From Paenibacillaceae bacterium (GTDB lineage: Bacteria > Bacillota > Bacilli > Paenibacillales > NBRC-103111), in contig JAQSYI010000001.1 of NCBI GenBank assembly GCA_029256185.1, positions 62,001-126,000 on the forward strand: a stretch of DNA of 64,000 bases, written 5' to 3'. The notes beneath the pieces are model-generated. The model searched no databases. It saw nothing but the letters and a program-made list of their open reading frames with translations, and was not told the origin of the DNA. The translations under genes were made by a program, and so were the position numbers. Shown in pieces: positions 1 through 8,565 of this stretch (the stretch's first letter is position 1; each line of letters starts with the position of its first letter).

Positions 1-1285
1 GACCAAAACCATTCTGTTGACCGTGCTCGTGGTAGTGAGTCTTATACAGAGCTACATGCTGGGTTACAGTTCTCCCCGGCCTGAGCCGGTGGCGCAAGGC
101 GAATATGTGGAATCGGTGCTGAACGGAACGGCTGCGGAGCTGAAGGATGTGGTTTTTCCCGATCAGATCATTCTCCATTACGGAAACAAGAGTCATACGG
201 TGCTGTATCCCATGCCGTTTATCAACCATTACCGCAATATCTTCGATTTCCTGAAGCAGCGCAGCTTCGGCGGTCTGCGCAGGACAGATACACTGGCCGC
301 GGATATTAACTGGGATGTAATCCGGGACAACTATCAGGGGATCGAGATCCGCTTCCGGGAGGGGCTGCCCTTCAGCGTGCTCCAGAGTCTGATGAAGATC
401 TCCCGGGAGGATTCCACCGAGGATAGCAGCCTGATCACCCGGATCTGGATCTATACCAACGGGATTACGGATGATGTGAAGACCTTCTTCATCTCGGACG
501 ACAGTGTGGTGGTCTACGAAGCGGTGAAGGCCGACGTAACCACAAGCGACCTTGGGGTACGGCTGCGGCTGGGTGAATCTCTGCCCAAGTATCATACGGA
601 CAACGGGGATTATTATATCCCCGATGAGTCTCTTGCCGCCATCCGGATTGCCATGCCCTATACGGAATATACGGCGGAGCAGCTGAAACGGAGCCTGTTC
701 GTTGATCCCAGCCTCACCCGGTCTCTTCAGGAGCGGGACGGGACCCAGATTATAACGGACAGCGTGAAGGGGCTGCAGCTCCGCAATGACAAGAATTGGT
801 TTATCTTCTCCAATCCGGCGTCCGCTCCTGTGGACAGCAAGAACGAGGTGCGGGATAATCTGCTGTCTGCGGTGCAGTTCATTAACCAGCATGGGGGCTG
901 GAACAATACCTATCTGTTCTCCCGGCTTACACCCAAGGAGAGCCTTGGGCCCCAGACCTTCATCTTCCGGCAGTATCTGGAGGGCTATCCTGTAATGAAT
1001 GTGCAGAGTGACACCATCGGCTATATGAAGCTTGTGGTGGAGAAGGGGATTGTCTCCACCTATGAGCGTTCTATGATCATTCCCGATTCCAAGGAGATGG
1101 TCAAGGAGCAAGCGGTGCTTACCGGGGGCAAGGATTTGGATTTGCTGATTAATAATTACAGCAGGCGGTTGTCCATTGTGCGGATTTTCCCCGGTTATCA
1201 GCCTGAGGTGCGGGAGAAGGATGTGGTCTATCTGCCCAAATGGATTGTGGAACTGAGGGACGGGACCTATGATGTGCTAGGATAA
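1..1285 (+). CDS. yycH: YycH, regulator of the WalK sensor kinase (5' end outside window)
   Basis: YycH is a membrane-anchored extracytoplasmic protein that, with YycI, binds and restrains the WalK kinase controlling cell-wall metabolism. The reading frame is already open at the first base of the window: the residues before the first TTG read TKTIL and continue a hydrophobic N-terminal segment ending near SLIQSYMLGY. The true start therefore lies a few codons upstream and the gene is cut by the window edge. The remaining roughly 427 residues fit the family length of about 440-450. yycI follows after a 42-base gap and walJ after that, the usual walRK-yycHI-walJ order. The assignment rests on residue pattern and gene order. 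Confidence 0.9.
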   Translation, partial: TKTILLTVLVVVSLIQSYMLGYSSPRPEPVAQGEYVESVLNGTAAELKDVVFPDQIILHYGNKSHTVLYPMPFINHYRNIFDFLKQRSFGGLRRTDTLAADINWDVIRDNYQGIEIRFREGLPFSVLQSLMKISREDSTEDSSLITRIWIYTNGITDDVKTFFISDDSVVVYEAVKADVTTSDLGVRLRLGESLPKYHTDNGDYYIPDESLAAIRIAMPYTEYTAEQLKRSLFVDPSLTRSLQERDGTQIITDSVKGLQLRNDKNWFIFSNPASAPVDSKNEVRDNLLSAVQFINQHGGWNNTYLFSRLTPKESLGPQTFIFRQYLEGYPVMNVQSDTIGYMKLVVEKGIVSTYERSMIIPDSKEMVKEQAVLTGGKDLDLLINNYSRRLSIVRIFPGYQPEVREKDVVYLPKWIVELRDGTYDVLG

Positions 1286-1327
1286 CACCCCCCTGATCAC
1301 GGGAACTTGGAAGGAGGCGGGAAACGG

Positions 1328-2080
1328 ATGGATTGGAGACGGGCCAAATCCATATTGATTTTTGCATTTCTGATCTTGAATCTGCTGCTCAGCTATCAGC
1401 TGTGGGCGGACCGGTTCAGCCAGACGGCGTTGAACCGGGGGTCTGCGGATCTGGAGGCGGAGACGAAGGAACTGCTCGAGAGCAAGAATATCCGCGTTAT
1501 GCCGGACATTCCCAAGGAGACGCCGAAGCTGTCTACTATTAACGTCCGTTTTCCCGAAGAGTACCGTACGCCCAAGGAGGTGGAACTGGAGCAGCCGCTC
1601 CGCTTTATCAGCCTGCTGAGCCGCTCTACGTTGCGGGAGATTCAGAATAAGACGGCGCTCCAGCATTTTGACGCGTACCGCTTGGACACGGCTTCTGCAA
1701 AGGGAAACCGGTTCTTGTTCCATCAGGTGCACGGAGATTTGCCTATGTTTGATGTGACGCTGCAGCTTTTTGCCGAGAATGAAGAAATAACGGGTTACAA
1801 ACAGACCTATGTTGAAGTAAAATCAGGAGGAGAGCCCGGCGGCAAGGCAGAGCAGAAGATTATATCGGCTTATGCTGCAGTGCGCAGTCTGGCGGAAAAT
1901 TATTTAAGCGAGGGTGCCGTGATTACGGATATCCGCCTGGGCTACCATGGCCAGCTGTATGACTCCGAGGATCAGACCTTCGTGCCCAACTGGCGGATCT
2001 CCTTATCCGACCGGGAGCCGTATTATGTGCATGCTTTTACAGGCGCGGTTGAGACGCTTCAGCCTTCGGAGCAGGAGTAG
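1328..2080 (+). CDS. yycI: YycI, regulatory partner of YycH
   Basis: YycI is a single-pass membrane protein that forms a complex with YycH and WalK. I chose the ATG at 1328 (MDWRRAKSIL) because an AAGGAGG-type ribosome binding site sits just upstream; an in-frame TTG at 1307 would lie ahead of that site. Residues about 7-25 form a hydrophobic anchor (ILIFAFLILNLLLSY), and the remainder is an extracytoplasmic domain that ends in the YycI fold region rich in acidic and aromatic residues. The product is 250 residues, close to the family norm. It is in operon order between yycH and walJ. Confidence 0.9.
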   Translation: MDWRRAKSILIFAFLILNLLLSYQLWADRFSQTALNRGSADLEAETKELLESKNIRVMPDIPKETPKLSTINVRFPEEYRTPKEVELEQPLRFISLLSRSTLREIQNKTALQHFDAYRLDTASAKGNRFLFHQVHGDLPMFDVTLQLFAENEEITGYKQTYVEVKSGGEPGGKAEQKIISAYAAVRSLAENYLSEGAVITDIRLGYHGQLYDSEDQTFVPNWRISLSDREPYYVHAFTGAVETLQPSEQE

Positions 2081-2271
2081 GCGGCAGTGATGAGTATGGC
2101 CGGGTGACGGTGGCGGGGAAGTCCGTCCTGTCCGTCATACGGGCATTCCGGGTCCGGCAGCTTGACATACAGGATTTACGTAAGGAGCACGTTCGACGAA
2201 AGAAAGTATGTTATCCAATAAAAGAGCGCAGTTACAGCTAGAGCGGGCAACAGCGAGAGGGAGCAAGAGCG

Positions 2272-3078
2272 ATGGCGTTGCGGTTTACGGTATTGTCCAG
2301 CGGTTCAACGGGAAATGCGATTCTGGTGGCCAACGACGAGGCAAGAGTGCTGATTGATGCGGGGCTGTCCGCTAAGCGGATCGAACAATTGCTCTCGGAG
2401 CGGGAGGTGGCGGCTAATGAGCTTAGCGCTGTCTTCGTGACTCATGAGCATACGGATCATATCAAGGGGCTGGGGGCGCTTGCCCGCAAGTACAGGCTGC
2501 CTGTATACGCCAATGAGGCTACCTGGGAGGAGCTGGACCGTCAGATCGGGGAGATTGCCGACGACAACCGCCGGGTGATTCCCACGGGCTCGGTGGTGGA
2601 AATCCACTCCATCTCCGTGGAGTCGTATGCCATCTCCCATGATGCTGCGGAGCCGGTAGGCTATTGCTTCTACGAGAAGGATGAGAAGCTGGGTCTGGCG
2701 ACGGACCTGGGATATATGAGCGATAAGGTGAAGGAGCAGCTGAGGAACTGCGATGCGCTGATTCTGGAGTCCAATCATGACATTGAGCTGCTGCGGATGG
2801 GACGTTACCCCTGGAATATCAAGCGCCGGATTCTGAGCGATATCGGCCACTTGTCCAATGAAGCAGCGGCCGAGGGGCTGTATGAGATTCTCTCGAGCCG
2901 GATGAGGCGGGTCTATCTGGCCCATCTGAGCCGCGACCATAACATGCTGGATCTGGCCAGGATGACGGTGAGCGGGGTGCTGGAGCAATACGGGGTCCGC
3001 TGCGGCGAGAACGGGCCGGCGCTGATGGATACGTATTACGACCGGCCTACCAAGTGGGATTGGCTTCGGGAAGCGTAA
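2272..3078 (+). CDS. walJ: WalJ/YycJ, metallo-beta-lactamase-fold hydrolase
   Basis: This is the metallo-beta-lactamase-fold protein of the walRK operon, thought to act as a nuclease in DNA repair and coordination of cell division. The metal-binding HxHxDH motif is visible as THEHTDHIKG near residue 60, with further conserved positions in AISHDAAEP, ATDLGYMS, ESNHD and AHLSRDHN. The protein has 268 residues, the usual size. A 191-base gap separates it from yycI, more than usual for this operon, and I saw no clear terminator in the gap. The start is the ATG at 2272, with a modest GAGGGAG-like site upstream. The 3' end overlaps a convergent small gene by 32 bases. Confidence 0.92.
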   Translation: MALRFTVLSSGSTGNAILVANDEARVLIDAGLSAKRIEQLLSEREVAANELSAVFVTHEHTDHIKGLGALARKYRLPVYANEATWEELDRQIGEIADDNRRVIPTGSVVEIHSISVESYAISHDAAEPVGYCFYEKDEKLGLATDLGYMSDKVKEQLRNCDALILESNHDIELLRMGRYPWNIKRRILSDIGHLSNEAAAEGLYEILSSRMRRVYLAHLSRDHNMLDLARMTVSGVLEQYGVRCGENGPALMDTYYDRPTKWDWLREA

Positions 3079-3274
3079 TTTCCGGAAGTGTAAGATCCTC
3101 TTGCTGCAGCTGCGCGGCTTTGGCGTGGATTTCCTGCTCGGTCAGCAGTCCTTTCTCGGTCAGCAGCGCAAGCACTGCGGTGAGCACCAGGGTGTTCTGG
3201 TAATGCTGGTCCTTCAGATCGGCCAGCTTGGCAATCAGATCAATCTGATCCATCAGATGGGTAGGTCGGTACAT
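3047..3274 (-). CDS. Small conserved-looking protein of unknown function
   Basis: This 75-residue protein is encoded convergently to walJ and overlaps its last 32 bases. It begins MYRPTHLMDQIDLIAKL and is rich in leucine and glutamine, with no cysteines and no membrane segment, so it is probably a small soluble helical protein. Its ATG is preceded by CAGGAG at good spacing (read on the minus strand), which supports it being real and not antisense noise. I do not recognise a functional family. It lies between walJ and htrA on the opposite strand and so has its own transcript. Confidence 0.6.
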   Translation of the reverse strand: MYRPTHLMDQIDLIAKLADLKDQHYQNTLVLTAVLALLTEKGLLTEQEIHAKAAQLQQEDLTLPEITLPEANPTW

Positions 3275-3482
3275 GAGTTACACTCCTGTTCGCGGGATAA
3301 GGTGAATTTGTGAGGCCCTAGCCTATGAATCTAGTTTGAAGCCTGTACTAATACATTCTAGTCAAAAAAGGCCTGAAACATGCGGGCCTGTAAAAATATT
3401 CGTTTGATCCGGTGAGGTTCTAAAGCGGTGGCTGCTATCCTGGTTGTAGTCAGGATATACTAGCGGGAAGGAGGGCTGTGAG

Positions 3483-4706
3483 ATGAGTTTGTTCCAGGAT
3501 GATTTCTATTCCACCAAGGTGTCCCGCTGGAAGCAGCGCGGGCTTCAGGCTCCTGCGGCAAGAGCCGGCAACCAGCTCTTCTGGATTATAGCCGGGGCCA
3601 TGCTGGTTGGCATGTCGTTCATGCTGCTGCTGGTTTTGGTGGTGGGCGGGTTTTCCGGCGGAGCTGGGGAAGCGGCAGAGGACAGCCAGAGGACGGAACT
3701 GGAGTTGGTAGAAAGCGGGATAACGGGACGGGAGCCTTACAGCGAAGACCGCATAGTGGCCGCCGCGGCCAAGGTGCGTCCTGCGGTGGTGAGTGTGCTC
3801 AGCACCTTCAAGGATGGGGATAAGATTACGGCTACTTCAATGGGGTCGGGCATTATCTTTGAGAAAACCGGGGGAAAGGCACGGGTTGTTACCAATAATC
3901 ACGTGGTGGATGGAGGCGCAAGCTACGAGGTGGTGATGTCCGGCGGACAGCGGAAAAGCGCCAAGGTGCTGGGCAAGGACCGGATTACGGATCTGGCGGT
4001 GCTGGAGATGGATGCCGGAGGAGTCCAGGAGGTAGCCGTCTTCGGAGATTCGGATAAGCTGCAATGGGGAGAGACGGCCATCTCTATCGGTAATCCGCTG
4101 GGGCTGAACTACGGGCAGACGGTTACGGTAGGGGTCATCAGCTCGCCCAAGGTGCTGCTGCCCTCTCTGGTGGATGAGATGGGCGGTGTGGAATGGGAGA
4201 TGGATCTGATTCAGACCGATTCGGCTATCAACCAGGGCAACAGCGGCGGAGCGCTGGTCAGCCTCGAGGGCAAGGTGATCGGCATCAATAGCATGAAACT
4301 GGCCGATACGGGGCTGGAGGGATTGGGCTTCGCCATTCCGATTAATGATGCGAAGACGGTCATTGCGGCACTGATTCAGGATCAGCGGGTCAGGCGGCCT
4401 TATATAGGCGTTTCCACGCTGGAGCTGGCGGGTTTCGCAGAGGGCACGGAAGCGTTGAAGCTGCCCACGGATGTTAAGAACGGGGCAGTGGTGATGGAGG
4501 TACAGGGTCCGGCCCGGAATGCGGGGCTTAAGACCAACGATGTGATTGTGGAGATGGACGGCCGGTCTATTGACGGCACTCTGTCTCTGCGCAAGTATCT
4601 GTATAATGAGAAGAAGATTGGCGAGAAGCTGAAGATCACGTACTACCGCGCCGGCAAGAAGGATTCGGTTACGCTGGTGCTGGAGGAGCTGAAGGACAGC
4701 AAATAA
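3483..4706 (+). CDS. htrA: HtrA/DegP-type membrane-anchored serine protease
   Basis: This is a trypsin-like quality-control protease at the outer face of the membrane, the YycK/HtrA homologue usual at this place. Residues 33-56 form one transmembrane helix. The catalytic triad is visible as H140 (in TNNHVVDGG), D170 (in RITDLAVLE) and S254 (in NQGNSGGAL). A C-terminal PDZ domain covers about residues 300-400 (PYIGVS through KITYYRAG). The length of 407 residues matches Bacillus HtrA paralogues. An AAGGAGG site lies 8 bases before the ATG. The next gene, a CxxH/CxxC mini-protein, follows closely and may be co-transcribed. Confidence 0.95.
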   Translation: MSLFQDDFYSTKVSRWKQRGLQAPAARAGNQLFWIIAGAMLVGMSFMLLLVLVVGGFSGGAGEAAEDSQRTELELVESGITGREPYSEDRIVAAAAKVRPAVVSVLSTFKDGDKITATSMGSGIIFEKTGGKARVVTNNHVVDGGASYEVVMSGGQRKSAKVLGKDRITDLAVLEMDAGGVQEVAVFGDSDKLQWGETAISIGNPLGLNYGQTVTVGVISSPKVLLPSLVDEMGGVEWEMDLIQTDSAINQGNSGGALVSLEGKVIGINSMKLADTGLEGLGFAIPINDAKTVIAALIQDQRVRRPYIGVSTLELAGFAEGTEALKLPTDVKNGAVVMEVQGPARNAGLKTNDVIVEMDGRSIDGTLSLRKYLYNEKKIGEKLKITYYRAGKKDSVTLVLEELKDSK

Positions 4707-4745
4707 CCCGCCCGTGAGGGCCGGATGGACAACAGGAGATGCGAG

Positions 4746-4919
4746 ATGCTTGTAGTGTGCAAAGAACACCTGGAGCTGGCGATTGACCGCTTCGTGGATG
4801 AATATGAGGATGCCCCCGATATCGTGGATGTGAACGAGACGCACTTCCGGAGCTGGAACCCTCCGCCAACCTGCGAGGAGAAGGGCTGCGAGTGCCCGGC
4901 GCAGTACCTGGTGGTTTAG
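4746..4919 (+). CDS. CxxH/CxxC mini-protein (YyzF-like)
   Basis: This is a 57-residue protein of the CxxH/CxxC family (YyzF in Bacillus), characteristically encoded between htrA and rlmH. The CxxH motif reads CKEH at residues 4-7, followed by ELAIDRFVDEYEDAPDI, and the C-terminal cysteines occur as CEEKGCEC. This suggests a small zinc-binding protein; the cellular role is not established. I chose the ATG at 4746 over an in-frame ATG at 4725, because AGGAG at 4734-4738 is 7 bases upstream of 4746. The C-terminal cysteine spacing departs slightly from the plain CxxC of Bacillus. Confidence 0.85.
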   Translation: MLVVCKEHLELAIDRFVDEYEDAPDIVDVNETHFRSWNPPPTCEEKGCECPAQYLVV

Positions 4920-5088
4920 GGTAGGCGATAGAAGGAGAGCGGGGCTTAGGATATACACAGGGGATAAAGGATGACGGAGAGGCACTGGCGGTTGGGGAAC
5001 GCGGCAGCAGAAGAAGCTGTCCGCTGGCCGGCTGAGGGTGTCTCTTGGTGTTTGTGGTCTACAGGAAAAACTGCTGGAGGAATCTGAG

Positions 5089-5568
5089 ATGCAAATTCAA
5101 ATTGTGGGAGTCGGCAAGCTGAAGGAGAAATATCTCACCGACGGCATTGCGGAGTATGTGAAGCGGATGGGGCCGTATGCCAAGGTTGTGCTAAACGAGG
5201 TGCCGGACGAAAAAGCCCCGGACCACATGTCCGCGGCGGAAGAAGAGCAGGTCAAGGCGAAGGAAGGCGAGCGCATTCTGGCGCAGCTGAAGCCGGATAC
5301 CTACGTGATCGCGCTGGCGCTGGACGGAGCCATGTGGTCCTCGGAGGAGCTAGCCGCGCAGTTGGACCATTTGGGCACCTACGGCCGCTCCAGCATCGCC
5401 TTCGTCATCGGCGGCTCCAACGGGCTGTCTCAAGCGGTGCTAAAGCGGGCGGACGCCAAGCTTTGCTTCGGCAAGATGACCTACCCCCATCAGCTAATGC
5501 GGCTTATTCTGGTGGAGCAGGTCTATAGGGCGTTTAAGATTAATAGGGGGGAACCGTATCACAAGTAG
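5089..5568 (+). CDS. rlmH: RlmH, 23S rRNA (pseudouridine1915-N3)-methyltransferase
   Basis: RlmH is a SPOUT-class methyltransferase that uses S-adenosylmethionine to methylate pseudouridine 1915 in helix 69 of 23S rRNA on assembled 70S ribosomes. I chose the ATG at 5089 ([12 protein letters not shown]): GGAGG at 5076-5080 precedes it, and the resulting 159 residues equal the standard family length. An in-frame ATG at 5038 adds 17 non-conserved residues. The trefoil-knot SAM-binding segment is [10 protein letters not shown], and the conserved C-terminus reads [19 protein letters not shown] and ends RGEPYHK. It closes the origin-proximal gene group and is followed by a terminator hairpin. Confidence 0.97.
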   Translation: MQIQIVGVGKLKEKYLTDGIAEYVKRMGPYAKVVLNEVPDEKAPDHMSAAEEEQVKAKEGERILAQLKPDTYVIALALDGAMWSSEELAAQLDHLGTYGRSSIAFVIGGSNGLSQAVLKRADAKLCFGKMTYPHQLMRLILVEQVYRAFKINRGEPYHK

Positions 5569-5680
5569 GGCGAAGTTTGAGATTAAAATGACCCCATGGA
5601 AAATATGCATGTTAAAATCGAAATCAGGATGAATACGTCGACTTCGTGGCGAGGTATCGTGCTCAGGCTCTTTGCAATCA

Positions 5681-5730
5681 AAAAGCAACTATGACCTAGA
5701 GCTTTAAGCCCCAAGTCGTAGTTGTTTTTT
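5681..5730. terminator. Bidirectional rho-independent terminator
   Basis: A 10-base stem (CAACTATGAC at 5686-5695 with GTCGTAGTTG at 5715-5724, one G-T pair) is followed by TTTTTT on the plus strand and by a T-rich tail on the minus strand. It can end rlmH transcription from the left and the VOC gene from the right. Confidence 0.8.
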
Positions 5731-5770
5731 GATGCTCTTGTTTCTGTTTGCTTATCCAAAGTTTTGCTCA

Positions 5771-6184
5771 TTATTTCTTATATAGAACACGGAACGTAAT
5801 ACCAAATTTGTCTGTGACATTGCCGTATGCGGGACTGAAGGGACTTGCTGAGATCGGTTGGTTCACTGTACCCCCTTCCTTTAAAGATTCAAAGTATTGA
5901 TAAGCCTTCTCTTTGCCAGAAGTTTGAATAACGAGGGAAATTTGCGTTCCCTTGTGATAGTCGCTTCCAGTAACATGGTCAGAGAGCTGTAGTTCGGCAT
6001 CCCCAATCTTCAACACGGCATAACCGATCATGTGTTTCTGCTCAGGCGTCAACTCAGCGTCCTTATTCCAAGAGTCGAATGGTAATGAAAAAACCAACTT
6101 GGCATCAAGCGCTTTTTCATAAAACTCGATCGCTTCCTTTGCTCTCCCGTTCATTTCAAGAAATGGAATAAAAATTGTACTCAC
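5771..6184 (-). CDS. VOC-superfamily (PhnB/glyoxalase-like) protein
   Basis: This is a small vicinal-oxygen-chelate protein of the PhnB-like group, of unknown substrate. It shows FLEMNGRAKEAIEFYEKAL at the N-terminus and the C-terminal signature SPFSPAYGNVTDKFG typical of the group. I prefer the GTG at 6184 as start, giving 137 residues beginning STIFIPFLEMNG, because GAGGAG lies 9 bases before it. An ATG at 6193 directly abuts that site and is too close. The gene is divergent from an ECF41-like sigma factor and has a promoter that matches the ECF41 motif on its own strand, so it is very likely a target of that sigma factor. Similar VOC proteins bind small toxic electrophiles, but no substrate can be read from sequence. 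Confidence 0.88.
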   Translation of the reverse strand: MSTIFIPFLEMNGRAKEAIEFYEKALDAKLVFSLPFDSWNKDAELTPEQKHMIGYAVLKIGDAELQLSDHVTGSDYHKGTQISLVIQTSGKEKAYQYFESLKEGGTVNQPISASPFSPAYGNVTDKFGITFRVLYKK

Positions 6185-6260
6185 AACAATCATCTCCTCG
6201 GATTTTTTCGGATACGTGAAGGCAACCTTAGATTGACTTGATTTCCGTTACATACACTTT

Positions 6261-6287
6261 GACGAAGATCAGATTTGAAACGTGACA
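6261..6287 (-). promoter_or_regulatory. ECF41-type promoter of the VOC gene
   Basis: Read on the minus strand this is TGTCACG, 16 bases, CGTC (-35 at 6287-6281, -10 at 6264-6261). It matches the published ECF41 motif TGTCACA-N16-CGTC at all but one position. It lies 76 bases before the chosen VOC start. Confidence 0.75.
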
Positions 6288-6322
6288 AAATGAAATGGAT
6301 TCTCATTTTTTTGAGGTATGAA

Positions 6323-6349
6323 TGTCACATTCGCGGTGTTTTATTCGAC
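6323..6349 (+). promoter_or_regulatory. ECF41-type autoregulatory promoter of the sigma factor
   Basis: TGTCACA at 6323-6329, a 16-base spacer and CGAC at 6346-6349 match the ECF41 motif with one change in the -10 element. It stands 38 bases before the sigma factor ATG, which suggests autoregulation. Confidence 0.7.
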
Positions 6350-6387
6350 ATAGTTATTAGAAGGAAAAGAGGGCGGAGGGTTGAGGA

Positions 6388-7272
6388 ATGAGTGATTACA
6401 ATGGGTTGGTGGAAAAGTTTGAAGCACATCGGAATCATTTGCAAGCGGTGGCTTACCGGATGCTCGGATCTATAAACGAGTCTGAGGATGCTTTACAGGA
6501 GTCATGGATTCGCATTAGCAGTTCGGATACCAGCAGAGTGGAAAATATGGGGGGATGGCTAACCACGGTCGTCTCAAGGGTGTGTTTGGATATGCTGCGA
6601 GCACGCAAATCACGTCGCGAGGAGTTATCGATAGTAAATGTCCCTGAACCGATCACGAACCAACAAGTTGGCAGCGACCCTGAACACGAAGCATTGTTGG
6701 CGGATTCGGTTGGTCTGGCTATGCTCGTTGTGCTCGATAATTTAAATCCTGCGGAGCGTATTGCATTCGTGTTGCATGATATCTTTGCCCTTTCTTTCGC
6801 GGAAATCGCTCCTATCATAGGGCGAAATGAAGTCACATCTAGACAACTGGCAAGCCGGGCGCGCCGGCGCGTTCAGGGGACGGAAACCACAAAAGATTCG
6901 CCAGAATTCATACAAAAAGCTGAATTGGTCGATGCCTTTCTCGCGGCGTCGCGTACTGGCGATTTTGAAAAGCTAATTCATGTATTAGATCCAAACGTCG
7001 TGCTCCGCAATGACACTGCTTTTGCTCCTGTATCCCATATACCGTTCGTTCACGGTTCGCAAGCTGTGGCCAAACAATTCGCTGGTCGTGCCCAAGGCGC
7101 AAGGCAGATGCTCGTGAATGGTTCAGTAGGAATCGTAGTGGCCCCGCTTGGCAGACTTCTCTTCATACTCGAACTTAAGGTTGAGGATGGCAAGATTACC
7201 GAAATCGACATGATTGCCGATCCACAGCGTATTCGCAGGCTCGATTTAGCAGTTTTGGACAATAGAAGCTAA
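6388..7272 (+). CDS. ECF41/SigJ-like RNA polymerase sigma factor with SnoaL-like C-terminal domain
   Basis: This is an extracytoplasmic-function sigma factor with region 2 at about residues 5-75 (AYRMLGSINESEDALQESW), region 4 at about 110-165 (LNPAERIAFVLHDIFALSF...) and a C-terminal SnoaL-like domain of about 120 residues that acts as a built-in regulator in this class. The linker keeps VPEP, a variant of the ECF41 WLPEP motif. The usual DGGGR motif is not recognisable; the place reads LRNDTAFAPVS. The product is 294 residues, normal for the group. It is divergent from a VOC gene, both with ECF41-type promoters, so this is probably a self-contained regulon. ECF41 factors usually partner with carboxymuconolactone-decarboxylase-like or oxidoreductase proteins, and a VOC partner is a variation. 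Confidence 0.9.
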   Translation: MSDYNGLVEKFEAHRNHLQAVAYRMLGSINESEDALQESWIRISSSDTSRVENMGGWLTTVVSRVCLDMLRARKSRREELSIVNVPEPITNQQVGSDPEHEALLADSVGLAMLVVLDNLNPAERIAFVLHDIFALSFAEIAPIIGRNEVTSRQLASRARRRVQGTETTKDSPEFIQKAELVDAFLAASRTGDFEKLIHVLDPNVVLRNDTAFAPVSHIPFVHGSQAVAKQFAGRAQGARQMLVNGSVGIVVAPLGRLLFILELKVEDGKITEIDMIADPQRIRRLDLAVLDNRS

Positions 7273-7308
7273 ACCGACCACCAAGAACGTCATATATTCA
7301 GCTCATGT

Positions 7309-7330
7309 AGGCACCCGTCCGGGTGCCTTT
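7309..7330 (+). terminator. Rho-independent terminator of the ECF41-like gene
   Basis: AGGCACCC, a 4-base loop and GGGTGCCT form an 8-base stem followed by a short T tract (TTTCG), 37 bases after the sigma factor stop. Confidence 0.8.
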
Positions 7331-7506
7331 CGATTGCAGCATGGGATAATGCGCGAACATCCCTTGAGATTGTTGAATGAAATCAAGTTTTCTAAACAAA
7401 GGAAACTTGATTCTGCATGTCGAAGTTGTGATAGGGCATCCCTACGTCTGTCCGTTCATCTTGTCCTACGTAATATCCACTAAATTAGAATTGAGGCGCA
7501 TCGAAT

Positions 7507-8451
7507 ATGGCAACTCTTGAAGATGCATTGGTGGAACAATCCATAAGTAAATTAATGCTTGTACCTAAAAGTGATATCCACACTCATGGAGGTAAAGGCG
7601 GACGGATAAAGTATTACTCGAAATGGGCAAATACCGATATTAGAGCTTCCGAACGCCCTTTTGAAAATTTAGAAGACATGTCAAACTGGTTCAATTCAAA
7701 CATTAAGATTCATGATAACGGTAAATCGGGATATCTAAAAAGAATAGAAGCTGCATTTGCACAGGCACACGAAGATCATATTGTTGTTTTGGCATTGAGC
7801 TTTGGCTTGGAGGTAATAGATTTTTTGGGTGGTATCGACAATTTTATCCATACATTAAATTATTATCATGACGTTTATGCACCTGAAACAACCTACTATC
7901 CAGAATTATCGCTTGGGCGGGAATGTGACGTAAATGAAGCTTATGATAGAATCGACGAGATATTGTGTAAGAATTGGTTTAGGTCAATTGATGTTTGCGG
8001 CAATGAACTCGCTCAACCAATCAAAAATTTTCAAAAAATTTACAGAAAGGCGCAGGATTATGGCATGCAATTGAAAGCTCACGTGGGGGAATTCGGTACA
8101 GCAGATGACGTAAGGGAGGCTGTTGAATTATTAGAGCTTTCCGAAGTGCATCATGGAATTGCTGCTGTAAAATCTAAAGATGTTATGAGATGGTTGAGAA
8201 ACCATAAAATACAACTTAATGTCTGTCCTACGAGCAACATAATGCTTAAAAGAGCAATATCATACAGTCATCATCCGATAAAAGAACTTTATGAAAATGG
8301 CATACCCGTGACTATCAATACGGATGATTTGCTTATCTTTGATAGCTCAATATCAGAAGAATATTTGAAATTGTACAATAATAAAGTGTTCTCGGCTGCC
8401 GAGTTAGAAATTGTTCGGCAAACCGGATTGAAATCTTACGAAAGGGATTAG
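7507..8451 (+). CDS. Adenosine-deaminase-family metal-dependent hydrolase
   Basis: This is a member of the adenosine/AMP deaminase superfamily. All metal and catalytic positions are present: the H25-T-H27 pair in PKSDIHTHGG, H192 and E195 in AHVGE, H216 in EVHHG, the CPTSN segment at 240-244 and the D273-D274 pair in INTDD. At 314 residues it is slightly shorter than typical adenosine deaminases (about 335-350). The expected substrate is an adenosine-like nucleoside, but divergent family members act on other purines or cytokinins, so I keep the substrate open. It is AT-richer than the flanking core genes, as are the next two genes, which suggests acquisition. A short terminator hairpin follows. 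Confidence 0.88.
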   Translation: MATLEDALVEQSISKLMLVPKSDIHTHGGKGGRIKYYSKWANTDIRASERPFENLEDMSNWFNSNIKIHDNGKSGYLKRIEAAFAQAHEDHIVVLALSFGLEVIDFLGGIDNFIHTLNYYHDVYAPETTYYPELSLGRECDVNEAYDRIDEILCKNWFRSIDVCGNELAQPIKNFQKIYRKAQDYGMQLKAHVGEFGTADDVREAVELLELSEVHHGIAAVKSKDVMRWLRNHKIQLNVCPTSNIMLKRAISYSHHPIKELYENGIPVTINTDDLLIFDSSISEEYLKLYNNKVFSAAELEIVRQTGLKSYERD

Positions 8452-8468
8452 CCGATCTCGGCCTTTTT
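8451..8468 (+). terminator. Probable terminator after the adenosine-deaminase-family gene
   Basis: GCCG-ATCT-CGGC is followed by CTTTTT, directly at the stop codon. The stem is short but the T tract is clear. Confidence 0.55.
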
Positions 8469-8565
8469 AGCCTTGTGATGACGCTCATGCACAAGGGTTT
8501 CTCGAAAAGATCTACGTGGAAAAGGACATACTATGAAATAGTGCTTTAATAAAGGAGTGGTTGAA

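Noticed and set aside
3360-3405. A terminator hairpin (AGGCC ... GGCCT with T run) on the minus strand upstream of htrA
   Set aside because: The stem is only 5 base pairs and no minus-strand gene lies upstream of it for it to terminate.
3837-4985. A 382-codon open frame antisense to htrA
   Set aside because: Low-complexity His/Leu/Arg-rich translation typical of antisense of a GC-rich gene; the sense strand has the protease triad.
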